DNA of 64,000 nucleotides from Chryseobacterium ginsenosidimutans. Its GTDB lineage: Bacteria; Bacteroidota; Bacteroidia; Flavobacteriales; Weeksellaceae. This document shows, piece after piece, positions 46,506 through 58,146 of this stretch. Every line of letters begins with the position of its first letter. Positions within the stretch are counted from its first letter, which is position 1. The notes under the pieces were generated by a model. The model saw nothing but the letters and a program-made list of their open reading frames with translations, searched no databases and had not been told where the DNA came from. The stretch spans positions 3,720,001 to 3,784,000 of the forward strand of contig NZ_JANUCO010000001.1 of the NCBI RefSeq assembly GCF_024807225.1. Direction: 5' to 3'. Position numbers and translations under genes: made by a program.

Positions 46506-49500
46506 ATGATAAAAAAACTATTTACTTATCTTACTATATTTTTGTGTACATATAGTAATTTTCTTTCCCAAACGCATCAGCTTGTAGGTAACCCGGTAAA
46601 CACAACGGGATGGAGTATTGTTCCGTCTGCAACTGTGAATGGTGATTTTATACAACTTACATCAGATAATTATTTACAGGTAGGAGGTATTCAATTAGAT
46701 GAGCCTATCAATCTTAGATATTGCAAAAAATGGAAAATAGAATTTGATTTTAGAATTGATGGAAGTGGTAAAGCTGACGGCTTAGCATTTTGGTATTTGG
46801 AAAATCCCCCATCTTCTTATGTAAATGGAGCAGGATTGGGTATTCCTTATAATGCCGCAGGATTGATGATTGGCTTTGATGTCTTCAACAATTCAACCGA
46901 AAATTCTATGAGCAAGGTTCATATTTTATACGGGGTTAATAATGGCAATCCAGCAAATATCGAATTTAATAATACTCCAGGGAGTTCATACCATTCATCT
47001 AATCTTAGCGCAACAATACCTTTTGTAGGATCAACTTATAAACATGTAGAAGTAAATGGCCAAGAAGATCCGGCTAATCCGGCTAATTGGATTATAAACA
47101 TGAAAATAAATGGAAACCTCATTGTAAACCAATCATTTACTCCTTCAGGCAGTGCAATAGGGCTTACTCAGGGATATTTCGGATTCTCTGCTTCCACCGG
47201 TGCATTTAGCGCAAGACATTCTATTAAAAATGTTAAAATATATACCGATAAAGTTGCTATTTTAACACAAACGGCATCTCAATCTTTTTGTCAGGGATCA
47301 TCTACAGTAGATCTTACTTCTTATAATTCTCAATTCGTCAGTAACCCTGGAAATTACACTTTTACTTATTTTGAACAAGGCAGCACTGTTCCCATATCAA
47401 ATCCCACAAATTATCAATTCACTACAAGTAAAACAATTTCAGTAGTTGTAAAAGATAATTCCGGTCTCATTTGTGATAATGACGAAGCAAAAATACTGCT
47501 TACGGTCTCCGCTTGCTTAGACAGTGATAACGACGGTCTTATCGACGATATAGATCTGGATGATGATAATGATGGTATTCCGGATAATGTTGAATGCCCT
47601 ACCCAATTCTATTGGACGGGACCCATTAGTTTCTCCCCAGATAAAACCCAAGCTCAGGGAGTAATAAACGGAATAGACTATACTTTTACGTCAAGTAAAC
47701 CTATGATTGCTTCAACATCTGTGTATAATCATTCATTCTTTCCGGCTTCATATGCTGTTCCTAATAATAATCCCACAATAGGTAATACTCAAGCTTCAAC
47801 CAATACATTAACATTTGCCCAGCCAATGGTGGATCCTATATTAGTATTCTCATCTATTGGAAGTACTTCCATAACGGTTCCTATTATATTTAATAAGCCT
47901 GTTCAAGTTTTATGGTCTTATTCTCAGTCTGGATATTTTGTCATTAATTCTCCAACTCAAATTACGGCATTAGAAGGTTATACTATCATTAAAGTACCTG
48001 GTACTCATAATTCTATTTCTTTCGATTATACGGTCTCAGAAAATTGGAGTAATTTTACCTTTGGCGCCAATCCAGCACCTCTTTGTGACACAGATAATGA
48101 TGGTATTCCCAATCATTTAGATCTGGATTCTGATGGAGATGGATGTTTTGATTCTATAGAAGGTGATGAAAACGTCACAACATCTCAAATCAATGCCAAT
48201 GGATCTATAGCAGGAGCTGTAGATGCTCAAGGAGTTCCGGTTTTAGCTAATACCGGCGGAGCTGCAGATATTGGAGGAGATCAGGGACAAGGTATTGGTT
48301 CTTCTCAAGATTCATCTATTAATCCTTGTGATTGTGATCCTCCCGTAATCACAAGCTCTTCTTCAACCATTTGTTTTGGAGGCAGCGTAACGCTTACCTC
48401 TGATCATGCAACAGGAAATGTTTGGTCTACTGGTGAAACCACTCAAACCATTACCGTAACTACACCAGGAATCTATACAGTACTCTATTCGGATAATGTG
48501 TGTACAAGCGCAGCGGCTTCTGTTACTATCGCAGCCGAGCCGGATCCCAATGTTCAAATCACAGGAAACTTAGTTTTATGTCAAGGAGCAAATCAATTGA
48601 CAGCATCTTCCACCGGAACTGGGAATACCTATACTTGGTCAACAGGTGACACGGGAAATACAATCTCTGTATCAACAGCAGGATCTTATACCGTAACGGT
48701 TACTACACCTTCGGGTTGTGAGTATCAAACATCAGTTACCGTTACACAAGGTGTGGTACCGGTTGTTCAAGATGCAAGTTTAAGCTTATGTTCAAACTCG
48801 GCAACGGGAACTTTTGATCTTACTACAGCGACTGCTGATATTAGTACAACTCCTGGTGTCATTTTTACCTATTACATCAATCAGGCAGACGCTATTGCAG
48901 GAAACGGAAATACCATCCCAACTCCCACAGCTTTTACTTCTGCCAATACTATAATATATGTAAGAGTTACATCCGCTCAAGGATGTTTCAAGGTTGCCGA
49001 ACTACAATTAACTGTAAATATAGAAGTTGTGCCGGTAATTACAGCCTCAGCCAATGTTATTTGTAACAATACTCCCATTACCTTAACTTCTAGTTTTGCT
49101 ACTGGTAATATTTGGTCTACAGGAGAAACTACCCAAACGATTACAGTTTCTAATGGTGGAACTTATACTCTGACCAACAATAACGGAACTTGTGTAAGTA
49201 ATACTGTTTCTATCACAATTGCTCAGGATATGGATCCTAATGTTCAAATTACAGGAAACCTAATTTTATGTCAGGGAGCAAATCAATTGACAGCATCTTC
49301 CACCGGAACTGGGAATACCTATACTTGGTCAACAGGTGACACGGGAAATACAATTTCTGTATCGACAGCAGGATCTTATACCGTAACGGTTACTACGCCT
49401 GCGGGTTGTGAGTATCAAGCATCAGCTACCGTTACACAAGGTGTGGTACCGGTTGTTCAAAATGCAAGTTTAAGCTTATGTTCAAACTCGGCAACAGGAA

Positions 49501-52500
49501 CTTTCGATCTTACTACAGCAACGGCTGATATTAGTACAACTCCTGGTGTCATTTTTACCTATTACATCAATCAGGCAGACGCTATTGCAGGAAACGGAAA
49601 TACCATCCCAACTCCCACAGCTTTTACTTCTGCCAATACTATAATATATGTAAGAGTTACATCCGCTCAAGGATGTTTCAAGGTTGCCGAACTACAATTA
49701 ACTGTAAATATAGAAGTTGTGCCGGTAATTACAGCCTCAGCCAATGTTATTTGTAACAATACTCCCATTACCTTAACTTCTAGTTTTGCTACTGGTAATA
49801 TTTGGTCTACAGGAGAAACTACCCAAACGATTACAGTTTCTAATGGTGGAACTTATACTCTGACCAACAATAACGGAACTTGTGTAAGTAATACTGTTTC
49901 TATCACAATTGCTCAGGATATGGATCCTAATGTTCAAATTACAGGAAACCTAATTTTATGTCAGGGAGCAAATCAATTGACAGCATCTTCCACCGGAACT
50001 GGGAATACCTATACTTGGTCAACAGGTGACACGGGAAATACAATCTCTGTATCAACAGCAGGATCTTATACCGTAACGGTTACTACACCTTCGGGTTGTG
50101 AGTATCAAACATCAGTTACCGTTACACAAGGTGTGGTACCGGTTGTTCAAAATGCAAGTTTAAGCTTATGTTCAAACTCGGCAACAGGAACTTTCGATCT
50201 TACTACAGCGACTGCTGATATTAGTACAACTCCTGGTGTCATTTTTACCTATTACATCAATCAGGCAGACGCTATTGCAGGAAACGGAAATACCATCCCA
50301 ACTCCCACAGCTTTTACTTCTGCCAATACTACAATATATGTAAGAGTTACATCCACTCAAGGATGTTTCAAGATTGCCGAACTACAATTAACTGTAAATA
50401 TAAAACCCGTTCCGGTAATTACAGCCTCAGCCAATGTTATTTGTAATAACACCTCTATTACTTTAACTTCTAGTTTTGCTACCGGTAATATTTGGTCTAC
50501 AGGAGAAACTACCCAAACGATCACAGTTTCCAATGGTGGAACTTATACTTTGACCAATAATAACGGAACTTGTACAAGCAATCCGGTTTCTATTACAATT
50601 GCTCAGGATATGGATCCTAATGTTCAAATCACAGGAAACTTAGTTTTATGTGAAGGAGCAAATCAATTAACTGCATCTTCCACCGGAACTGGGAATACCT
50701 ATACTTGGTCAACAGGTGACACAGGAAATACAATCTCTGTATCAACAGCAGGATCTTATACCGTAACGGTTACTACACCTTCGGGTTGTGAGTATCAAGC
50801 ATCAGCTACCGTTACACAAGGTGTGGTACCGGTTGTTCAAAATGCAAGTTTAAGCTTATGTTCAGACTCGGCAACAGGAACTTTCGATCTTACTACAGCG
50901 ACTGCTGATATTAGTACAACTCCTGGTGTCATTTTTACCTATTACATCAATCAGGCAGACGCTATTGCAGGAAACGGAAATACCATCCCAACTCCCACAG
51001 CTTTTACTTCTGCCAATACTACAATATATGTAAGAGTTACATCCACTCAAGGATGTTTCAAGATTGCCGAACTACAATTAACTGTAAATATAAAACCCGT
51101 TCCGGTAATTACAGCTTCAGCTAATGTTATTTGTAATAACACCCCCATTACTTTAACTTCTAGTTTTGCTACCGGTAATATTTGGTCTACAGGAGAAACT
51201 ACCCAAACGATCACAGTTTCCAATGGTGGAACTTATACCCTCACCAATAATAACGGAACTTGTATAAGCAATCCTGTTTCTATCACAATTGCTCAGGGAA
51301 TCGATCCTGATCTTCAAATTACAGGAAATTTAATATTTTGCGAAGGAGATTCTACTACACTTACAGCCAATACTAACGGAACCGGAAATACCTATATTTG
51401 GTCTACAGGAGATACAGGTAATACCATTACTGTAACAACTCCGGGAGTTTATACCGTAACGGTTACTACAGCTTTGGGATGCCAGTATCAAGAATCGGTA
51501 ACTGTAAATATGGATCCTCTAATTATTGTAGACATAGTCGCTCCTTCACAATCAATTACTTGTATTGTTCAAGAGATTACATTAGATGCGACAGCTTCTG
51601 TGTATGGGTCCGGAGCTACTTTTTCATGGGTAGCAACGGCGGGTGGAAATATTGTTTCGGGAGCAAATACATTAAATCCTGTAGTAGATGCCGGAGGAAT
51701 TTATACTCTTACAATTACCAGTGCAACTCCATCAGGATGTGTAAAACAAAGCTCAGTAACGGTGATACAAGATACTACACCACCCCCTATTTCCCTTACT
51801 GCACCTGCTCTTGCAATATGTAAAGGAGAATCTATAATACTTACTGTATCAGGAGCGTTGACTTATACTTGGACAGGACTACCGGGAAATGGAAATACCC
51901 AAACAGTTTCCCCAACATCTACAACCAGCTATACCGTATCCGGAGTAGGAGCCAATGGCTGTACTGCTGAGACAACAATTACGATTACTGTTGTTCCGGC
52001 GATTATTTCTTCATTATCAGATATCCAGATTTGTGAAGGTAACGAAGGCTTATTAGATGCCGGATCTGGTCCCAATTATACATATAGCTGGAATACCGGA
52101 GAAACATCCCAGACAATAAGCCCGACTCAGGAAGGAAACCTATATAGTAACTATAAACAACGGAGTTTGTTCAAAAGAATTTTCGGCGACAGTTTCATAT
52201 TCCAAGGTTCCGGAAATTCTGGAAATTATATATGAGAATGATGCCTTAACAATTAAAGCAAAGAATAATGAAACTTCACCACTGGAATATTCTATCGACA
52301 ACGGAATTGTATGGCAAAGTTCCAATATATTCAATAATGTTCATAGAAATACGGAATATACCATCAGAGTAAGAAATGTAAGAACTCTATGTGACACTAC
52401 TGTAGTATATTACACATTTTTCATTCCCAATACCATTACCCCGAATGGTGACGGTCATAATGATGTCATAGATTTCTCAGGAATTAAAAAATTTAAGAAT

Positions 52501-52704
52501 TTTTCGGCCGTTATATTCGATCGTTATGGGAAACAGATTTTCAAAGCCAACGAACAAAACCCGATATGGGACGGAAAGTATCTAGGAAGAGTGATTCCTA
52601 CAGCAACCTATTGGTGCATCGTATCATGGGAAGACCGAATAAGCAGAAAACAATTTAAAATTTCTACGTGGATATTGCTCAAAAACAGAAGGAATAATGA
52701 GTAA
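46506..52704 (+). CDS. giant T9SS type B surface adhesin (L-type lectin, repeats, CHU_C; frameshifted)
   Basis: About 2065 aa after correction. A signal peptide is followed by an L-type-lectin-like domain (about 22-245: GDFIQLTSDNYLQVGGIQLD, KADGLAFWYLE). Then come calcium-binding thrombospondin type 3 repeats (DSDNDGLIDDIDLDDDNDG at about 338; DTDNDGIPNHLDLDSDGDG at about 526) and a long Ig/PKD-like region with four 230-aa repeats (about 680-1600). The frame breaks at GAAAC, 52135-52139. Deleting one A gives EGTYIVTINNGVCSKEFSA and leads to a gliding-motility C-terminal (CHU_C, type B) sorting domain: FIPNTITPNGDGHNDV, then FDRYGKQIFKANEQN and TYWCIVSWED. This is likely a cell-surface or secreted adhesin exported by the T9SS encoded next to it. 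Confidence 0.87.
48543..51302 (+). repeat. four tandem 690-bp repeats in adhesin gene
   Basis: The unit starts recur exactly at 48543, 49233, 49923 and 50613; a degenerate partial fifth begins at 51303. Each unit encodes three Ig-like submodules (starts NVQITGNL, SLSLCSNSATGTF and ASANVICNNT). Neighbouring units are almost identical in DNA, including synonymous sites, with stretches of several hundred bases shared. Confidence 0.93.
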
Positions 52705-52720
52705 AAACATATAAATCTAT

Positions 52721-52748
52721 AAAAGTCTCATATTTATGAGGCTTTTTT
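52721..52748 (+). terminator. terminator of the adhesin gene
   Basis: AAAAGTCTCATA and TATGAGGCTTTT pair, followed by T residues, 16 bp after the corrected stop codon. Its placement supports the corrected gene end at 52704. Confidence 0.75.
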
Positions 52749-52772
52749 GTTTTCATTAATTATTTTTGTACT

Positions 52773-55058
52773 ATGAACTATTCCGCGGAACTTAAAAAAT
52801 TCGTTACCAGTCAATATGTATACTCTGCGATCAGAATTACATTGGCTACTGTTTTGCCATGTTTGGTTCTCGCCCACTTTGGGATTTTGAAAGAATATTT
52901 TCTTTTTCCGCTCGGCACGAGTTTCGTAGCACTTACTGATCAGCCGGGACCGTTTATCCGAAGAAGAAATGCACTTACTTTTGCCATTATCTGTTTTGTA
53001 TTGGTTTCGTTGATCGCCAGTTTAGTCATGAATTTTAAAATTCTGGTGTTTGCAGAAATTATCGTCTTTGGAATGTTCTTCTCTTTAATCGGAGTTTACG
53101 GACAGAGATTAGCCGCAGTTGGTTCGTTATCATTGGTTGTTCTCGCGATCTTTATTGACGGGCATTTAACAGGAACTAATATTTTTAAAAGTTTATTGAT
53201 TTTCGCATCGGGTTGTGCTTGGTTTTTATTGATATTTTTAATTGTAACCACCATTCAGCCGTATAAACTGGCAAGTCAGATGATTGGAGAAAATTATCTT
53301 CAGCTCGCCGAATTTTTAAAAATTAAAGCCAATTATTACCAAAAAAATCCTGATTTCGATAAACTGACAACACAAGTTATCGCCAAACAAATCGGAATAA
53401 AAAACCTTCAGGAAGAAACCAGAGAAACCGTTTTCAAAACAAGAACCATCGTTAATGAATCGACGACAACAAGCCGTTTGCTAATGTTGATGTTTTTGAA
53501 TTCGATGGATCTTCATGAAAAACTGATGACTTCAGAAAGTGATTATCAGAAATTACAGCAAAGTTTTGATGATACGCCAATTTTAGTCAATATCCACGAT
53601 TATCTGAATTTGCTTGCCGAAGAAATTACCAACATCGGAATTTCGCTTCAGATCGGAACAAGAGCAAAGCCGATGGTTGACCTTGATACTGAATTAAGAA
53701 ATTTAAGTCAGAATTATTTCGATCTCAGAAATAAGCAAATTTCTCCTGATAATTTTGAAAATTTCATGGTTTTGCGCCAGATTTTAATGCGTATCAACGA
53801 AATCACGAAAGAAATCAACGAGATCTATAAAGTGTTTTCACAAAATGTAAAACTGGCAAAAAGTCTTTCCACAGGATTAGATTTAAAAAAATTCATGCCG
53901 AATGAAGAGAAACTTAATTTTAAAGTTTTAAAAAATAATATTTCATTTTCGTCTTCTCATTTTCGTCATGCCTTGAGAATTACGATTGCTTTATTACTGG
54001 GATATTTGTTTTCATTATTTCAGTTTTTGGGAATCGGACATACGTATTGGATATTAATTACCATTGTCGCGATTTTAAAACCCGCCTACTCCATCACCAA
54101 ACAAAGAAATCTCCTGAGATTGTACGGAACGATTGCCGGAGCTTCGATTGCCTACGGAATTCTTCATTTTCTTAAAATTAATGAGCTTTTGTTCGGTATT
54201 CTTTTATTAAGCATGATTATGTGTTTCAGCTTTTTGAAGGGACGATATTTTTGGGCGGTTTTGTTTATGACGATTTATGTATTCCTGAGTTTTAATTTTT
54301 TAAGTCCGGGAAAAGTAGATATTATTTTCAGAGACAGAATTGTAGATACGATCGTTGCGGGAGTTATCACTTCACTGGTGGCTTATATTGTGCTTCCGGT
54401 TTGGGAACATACCCAGAATTTAGATTTAATGAAAAAATCTGCGGAATCTAATTTAATGTATTTTCAAAGTGTGATTTCTAAATTTCTGGAAGAAGATTTT
54501 GATGTTGAAGATTATAAAGTAAAGCGTAAAAATGCCATCATTTCTTTAGCCAATCTTTCCGATAACTTTCAGAGAATGATTTCTGATCCTAAAAATCAGC
54601 AGAAAAAACTGGAAGTTGTGCATCAGTTTGTGGCGACTTCACATTTGATCACCGCTTATACCGCTTCCCTTTCTCAATACGTAAAAGACGACGAAAAATA
54701 TCCCGAAATAGATGCAGAAGGCTGGAGCAGAAAAATCGAAGCCGAAATGCAAAAGGTTACCAATCTTTTAAACGGAGATATCATCACGGAAACCTTAAAA
54801 AAAGAAAGCCGCATCGAGCCGGAAGATTCTTCTCTTGATGATCTTATTTTGAAAAGAAGAACGGAACTCATTGAAAATGAAGGCTACGATTTAAGAGATC
54901 CCGATAAAATATCACATTTAACGGAGCTAAAAAATATTCATGATGTGTTGGAACTGATTTTTGATGTTGCCAAAGAACAGAGAAAAGTAATCGAAAAATA
55001 CAAAAACGAGTCTAAAGATATAGAAACGATCGAAACGGCTATTCCTCAACAATCGTAA
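52773..55058 (+). CDS. FUSC-family inner membrane protein (YccS/YhfK-like transporter)
   Basis: 761 aa. There are two blocks of transmembrane helices: an N-terminal block (about 20-165; IRITLATVLPCLVLAHFGIL) and a second one in the middle (about 400-545; ALRITIALLLGYLFSLFQFL, then YWILITIVAILKPAYS). A soluble helical region follows each block. This doubled layout with the FUSC signature (ITIVAILKP.YS) matches the YccS/aromatic-acid exporter family, which exports organic acids. The substrate is unknown. The convergent phosphopantetheinyl transferase gene overlaps its 3' end by 20 bp. Confidence 0.88.
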   Translation: MNYSAELKKFVTSQYVYSAIRITLATVLPCLVLAHFGILKEYFLFPLGTSFVALTDQPGPFIRRRNALTFAIICFVLVSLIASLVMNFKILVFAEIIVFGMFFSLIGVYGQRLAAVGSLSLVVLAIFIDGHLTGTNIFKSLLIFASGCAWFLLIFLIVTTIQPYKLASQMIGENYLQLAEFLKIKANYYQKNPDFDKLTTQVIAKQIGIKNLQEETRETVFKTRTIVNESTTTSRLLMLMFLNSMDLHEKLMTSESDYQKLQQSFDDTPILVNIHDYLNLLAEEITNIGISLQIGTRAKPMVDLDTELRNLSQNYFDLRNKQISPDNFENFMVLRQILMRINEITKEINEIYKVFSQNVKLAKSLSTGLDLKKFMPNEEKLNFKVLKNNISFSSSHFRHALRITIALLLGYLFSLFQFLGIGHTYWILITIVAILKPAYSITKQRNLLRLYGTIAGASIAYGILHFLKINELLFGILLLSMIMCFSFLKGRYFWAVLFMTIYVFLSFNFLSPGKVDIIFRDRIVDTIVAGVITSLVAYIVLPVWEHTQNLDLMKKSAESNLMYFQSVISKFLEEDFDVEDYKVKRKNAIISLANLSDNFQRMISDPKNQQKKLEVVHQFVATSHLITAYTASLSQYVKDDEKYPEIDAEGWSRKIEAEMQKVTNLLNGDIITETLKKESRIEPEDSSLDDLILKRRTELIENEGYDLRDPDKISHLTELKNIHDVLELIFDVAKEQRKVIEKYKNESKDIETIETAIPQQS

Positions 55059-55653
55059 AACAGTAATCGTCGAAAAATTCTACTCTCGCTTTAAATTCAT
55101 CGGAAATCTGCTCGTCATAAACCCTGCATTTAATAAGATGAAGATGTTTCAGCTCAAAAGGTCTTACTTCGTAATGTTTTTTCAGAGACCAATGCTTGGA
55201 ATGATGAATTTTGTACATGCTTTCCTTTACGCTCCAAATAATGGTATAATATGTCACTTCATTATCAAAAGGAATGAAACCTCTTTCAGTTTCAAACGTA
55301 AACTTATCGATTACCCTTAAAATTTTAGGATTAAACTTCTCAATATCGATCCCGATTTTATTTTTAGAAATAGCAATCGCAGCAAAAGGAAAAGAGTGTG
55401 TAATCGAAATTTCTGCATCTTTTGGAGACAAAAAAGGTTCTCTTTCTTTATATAATATTTTCGAATGCGGTTTTAATCCTTTCAATAATTTACGAACCAT
55501 CAAAACCTCCAGTAATTTCTTGGGATGATAATCCTTTACTTTTTCGGCATTTTCGGGCTCTAAAAGTTGATGAATATCCAAATCTTCGGTTTCATCGTAT
55601 TTCCATACGAGAATCGTGGCATTGTCATCAGAAAAATCGCGGTAAAGAGGCAT
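55039..55653 (-). CDS. 4'-phosphopantetheinyl transferase superfamily protein
   Basis: 204 aa from MPLYRDFSDD at 55653; longer in-frame starts upstream look non-coding. It transfers the phosphopantetheine arm of CoA to carrier proteins (Sfp-type). The metal- and CoA-binding motifs are present: KIGIDIEKFNP, the acidic pair in WSVKESMYKIH, and ISITHSFPFAAIAIS. Its length is in the range of compact Sfp-like proteins. The carrier substrate (ACP or secondary-metabolite carrier) is not evident from the neighbours. Confidence 0.88.
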   Translation of the reverse strand: MPLYRDFSDDNATILVWKYDETEDLDIHQLLEPENAEKVKDYHPKKLLEVLMVRKLLKGLKPHSKILYKEREPFLSPKDAEISITHSFPFAAIAISKNKIGIDIEKFNPKILRVIDKFTFETERGFIPFDNEVTYYTIIWSVKESMYKIHHSKHWSLKKHYEVRPFELKHLHLIKCRVYDEQISDEFKARVEFFDDYCFTIVEE

Positions 55654-55747
55654 GAATTTGTTTATTGGGTAAAAGTAGTAATTTTTTTTTTGGCTGGAAG
55701 TGAGATGTGGGATGTTGGAAGTTTTTACTACTAACCGCCTCATTTAA

Positions 55748-55850
55748 AATTTTTAACGCAAAGTTTTATTTATATTAAGCTAAATTTTAGGGAGCAAAGA
55801 GAAATCAATTGTGTTGATTTGATGAAGCAATTGTTTTAACATTGTACGTT
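55748..55850. repeat. dispersed intergenic element, copy 2
   Basis: It begins TTTTTAACGCAAAGTTTTAT, as at 31206. Its middle (GAGCAAAGAG, GTTGATTTGATGAAGC) is the reverse complement of the middle of the 31206-31375 element. It is non-coding and occupies part of the 288-bp gap between the PPTase and HugZ-like genes. Confidence 0.55.
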
Positions 55851-56031
55851 AAAGTATTGCTTAGATCCTTCCAGGATGACAAACTAAACGTAAAAATTTA
55901 AATTGAAACAAAAAAAACCACTCAAATCCAAGACCTAAGTGATTTTTTATATTATTTTAAAAAGCTAAAAGCAATAAAGCAGTTAGTAGTAAAACTTCCC
56001 GCTTCCCTCTTCCAGCTTCCTTCTTAAAAAA

Positions 56032-56562
56032 CTATTTCGATTGGTGGTTCACATCATTTCTATGCTCCATAATTTCAAGATTTGCATCTACGAAATAAGC
56101 GCTTCCGAATCCGTTCACATAAGAACCTTTTACAGGATGAAGACCGATTAAGATGAAATCTTTCATTTCAGAAATTACATCTACTACTTTTCCGTGAGTT
56201 TCTTTTAATTGAGAAACAACTGTGTTCCAGGTTTCAGAATCTCTTTCAACCTGAGAAGTTGATGCTTCGATTGTTAATCTCTCACGAGCATAGATTTGCT
56301 TTGATGCAGATTCGTCCTCAATGAACATTACTGAAGTTTTTCTTCCGTCGGCAAGGTTTTTAGTATGTTTTGCCATGAAAGAAACCAAGATATAAAACGT
56401 ATTTTCTACCTGTACAAATGGTGCATAGCTCGAATTGGGCGTTCCTTCTGCATCTACAGTTGCCAAGATTACACTTTTCGTTCTTCCGATTAATTCTTTA
56501 ACTTTTGGTGTAAGTGGTTTCGCTGTTTTCTGAGCGTCCTCCTGAGTAGGTGTATGGTTCAT
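56032..56562 (-). CDS. pyridoxamine 5'-phosphate oxidase family protein (HugZ-like)
   Basis: 176 aa with a split-barrel FMN-binding fold: IGRTKSVILATVDAEGTPNSSY, then FYILVSFMAKHTKNLADG and ERLTIEAST. The C-terminal GSAYFVDANLEIMEH resembles the HugZ/HutZ group, which bind or degrade heme, rather than true PdxH. Heme use is therefore a plausible role (inference). It is divergent from ahcY and ends in a His/Asn tail. Confidence 0.82.
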   Translation of the reverse strand: MNHTPTQEDAQKTAKPLTPKVKELIGRTKSVILATVDAEGTPNSSYAPFVQVENTFYILVSFMAKHTKNLADGRKTSVMFIEDESASKQIYARERLTIEASTSQVERDSETWNTVVSQLKETHGKVVDVISEMKDFILIGLHPVKGSYVNGFGSAYFVDANLEIMEHRNDVNHQSK

Positions 56563-56686
56563 AATTTGATAATATTTTTAATCCTGCAAAAATAGTTTAT
56601 TTAGACTAAAAAAAAATAATTTTCACAATATATAATTTCATATAATTGATCTGAAAGTTCGGTTTTTATATCTTAATTATTAATCG

Positions 56687-56694
56687 TAATTTTG
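56687..56694 (+). promoter_or_regulatory. -7 promoter element of ahcY
   Basis: TAATTTTG matches TAnnTTTG, 39 bp upstream of the ahcY ATG. No riboswitch fold was recognised in the 170-bp leader region. Confidence 0.5.
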
Positions 56695-56732
56695 CATCTC
56701 ATTTTAATTCGAATTAAAACTTATTCATACAT

Positions 56733-58050
56733 ATGAGTACTACAACACAATACGTTCCTTATAAAGTTAAGGATATTTCTCTAGCAGAATGGGGAAGAAA
56801 AGAAATTACTCTTGCAGAAGCAGAAATGCCAGGTTTGATGTCTATCCGTGAAGAATACGGACCGTCTCAACCGCTTAAAGGAGCAAGAATCGCAGGATGT
56901 CTTCACATGACAATCCAAACCGCTGTACTTATCGAGACATTGGTAGCTTTAGGAGCTGAAGTTACTTGGTCTTCTTGTAATATTTTCTCTACTCAAGATC
57001 ATGCTGCTGCTGCAATTGCTGCTGCAGGAATCCCTGTTTACGCTTGGAAAGGCTTAAATGAGGAGGATTTTGACTGGTGTATCGAGCAGACTTTATTCTT
57101 CGGTGAAGACAGAAAGCCATTAAACATGATCTTGGATGATGGTGGAGATTTAACAAACATGGTTTTTGATAAATACCCTGAATTCACGAAAGATATCAAA
57201 GGACTTTCTGAGGAAACGACTACAGGAGTTCACAGATTGTACGAAAGAATGAAGAACGGAACTTTGGTAATGCCTGCAATCAACGTAAATGATTCGGTTA
57301 CTAAATCTAAATTCGACAACAAATACGGATGTAAAGAATCTGCAGTAGATGCTGTAAGAAGAGCTACAGACCTTATGCTTGCTGGGAAAAGAGTGGTAGT
57401 TTGCGGATACGGAGACGTAGGTAAAGGTACTGCTGCATCTTTCAGAGGAGCGGGTTTCTATCGTTACGGTTACTGAAATCGACCCAATTTGTGCGCTTCA
57501 GGCTGCAATGGACGGTTTCGAAGTAAAAAGATTAGATACTGTAGTTGATAACGCAGATATCATCATCACAACTACAGGTAACTTCAACATCGTAAGAGGA
57601 GAGCATTTCCTTAAAATGAAAGATAAAGCTGTTGTTTGTAACATCGGTCACTTCGATAACGAAATCGATATGGCTTGGTTGAACACCAACTACGGTTCTA
57701 CAAAATCTGAAGTAAAACCTCAAGTAGATATCTATACATTAGAAGGTGGTAAAGAAGTTATCATCCTTGCTGAAGGTAGATTGGTAAACCTTGGTTGTGC
57801 AACAGGACACCCAAGTTTTGTAATGTCGAACTCTTTCTCTAACCAGACTTTGGCTCAGATCGAGCTTTGGAACAACTCTGCAGCTTACGGAAATGAAGTG
57901 TATATGTTGCCTAAACATTTGGATGAGAAAGTAGCAGCTCTTCACCTTAAAAAATTAAGCGTTGAGCTAGAAGTTCTTTCTACTGAACAAGCTGAATATA
58001 TCGGTGTTGATGTAAAAGGACCTTACAAACCTGAGTATTACAGATACTAA
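56733..58050 (+). CDS. ahcY: adenosylhomocysteinase (frameshifted)
   Basis: 438 aa after correction. It hydrolyses S-adenosylhomocysteine to adenosine and homocysteine, relieving product inhibition of methyltransferases. The first part has CLHMTIQTAVLIETL, SSCNIFSTQDHAAAA and the NAD-binding VVCGYGDVGKGTAASF. The frame breaks at GTTTC, 57454-57458. Deleting one T gives RGAGSIVTVTEIDPICALQA and continues to NIGHFDNEIDM and the C-terminal PYKPEYYRY, the conserved lysine/tyrosine NAD-contact tail. An in-frame stop at 57474-57476 would otherwise end it at 247 residues. This enzyme is central to the methyl cycle, so loss is unlikely. Confidence 0.94.
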
Positions 58051-58106
58051 AAAACGTTATCCTTTTATAGTGCGCTTGTCGAACTATCGAAGGATCTCAA
58101 AATATA

Positions 58107-58137
58107 CAAACTCTCCAATTTTTTGGGGAGTTTTTTT
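58107..58137 (+). terminator. terminator of ahcY
   Basis: AAACTCTCC and GGGGAGTTT pair around AATTTTTT, followed by seven T residues. Confidence 0.75.
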
Positions 58138-58146
58138 GTTTTTTAG

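Noticed and set aside
48363..51050. Four identical-looking minus-strand frames of about 62 codons, spaced 690 bp apart
   Set aside because: They are antisense shadows of the adhesin repeats. Their Ser/Cys-rich composition reflects reversed Thr/Ala codons, not real genes.
48543..51302. CRISPR-like regular repeat spacing
   Set aside because: The repeat unit is 690 bp of coding sequence with no unique spacers, and no cas genes are present.
56563..56732. Possible SAH or SAM riboswitch upstream of ahcY
   Set aside because: The 170-bp leader is AT-rich, with a simple TAnnTTTG promoter 39 bp from the start. No conserved riboswitch core could be matched by eye.
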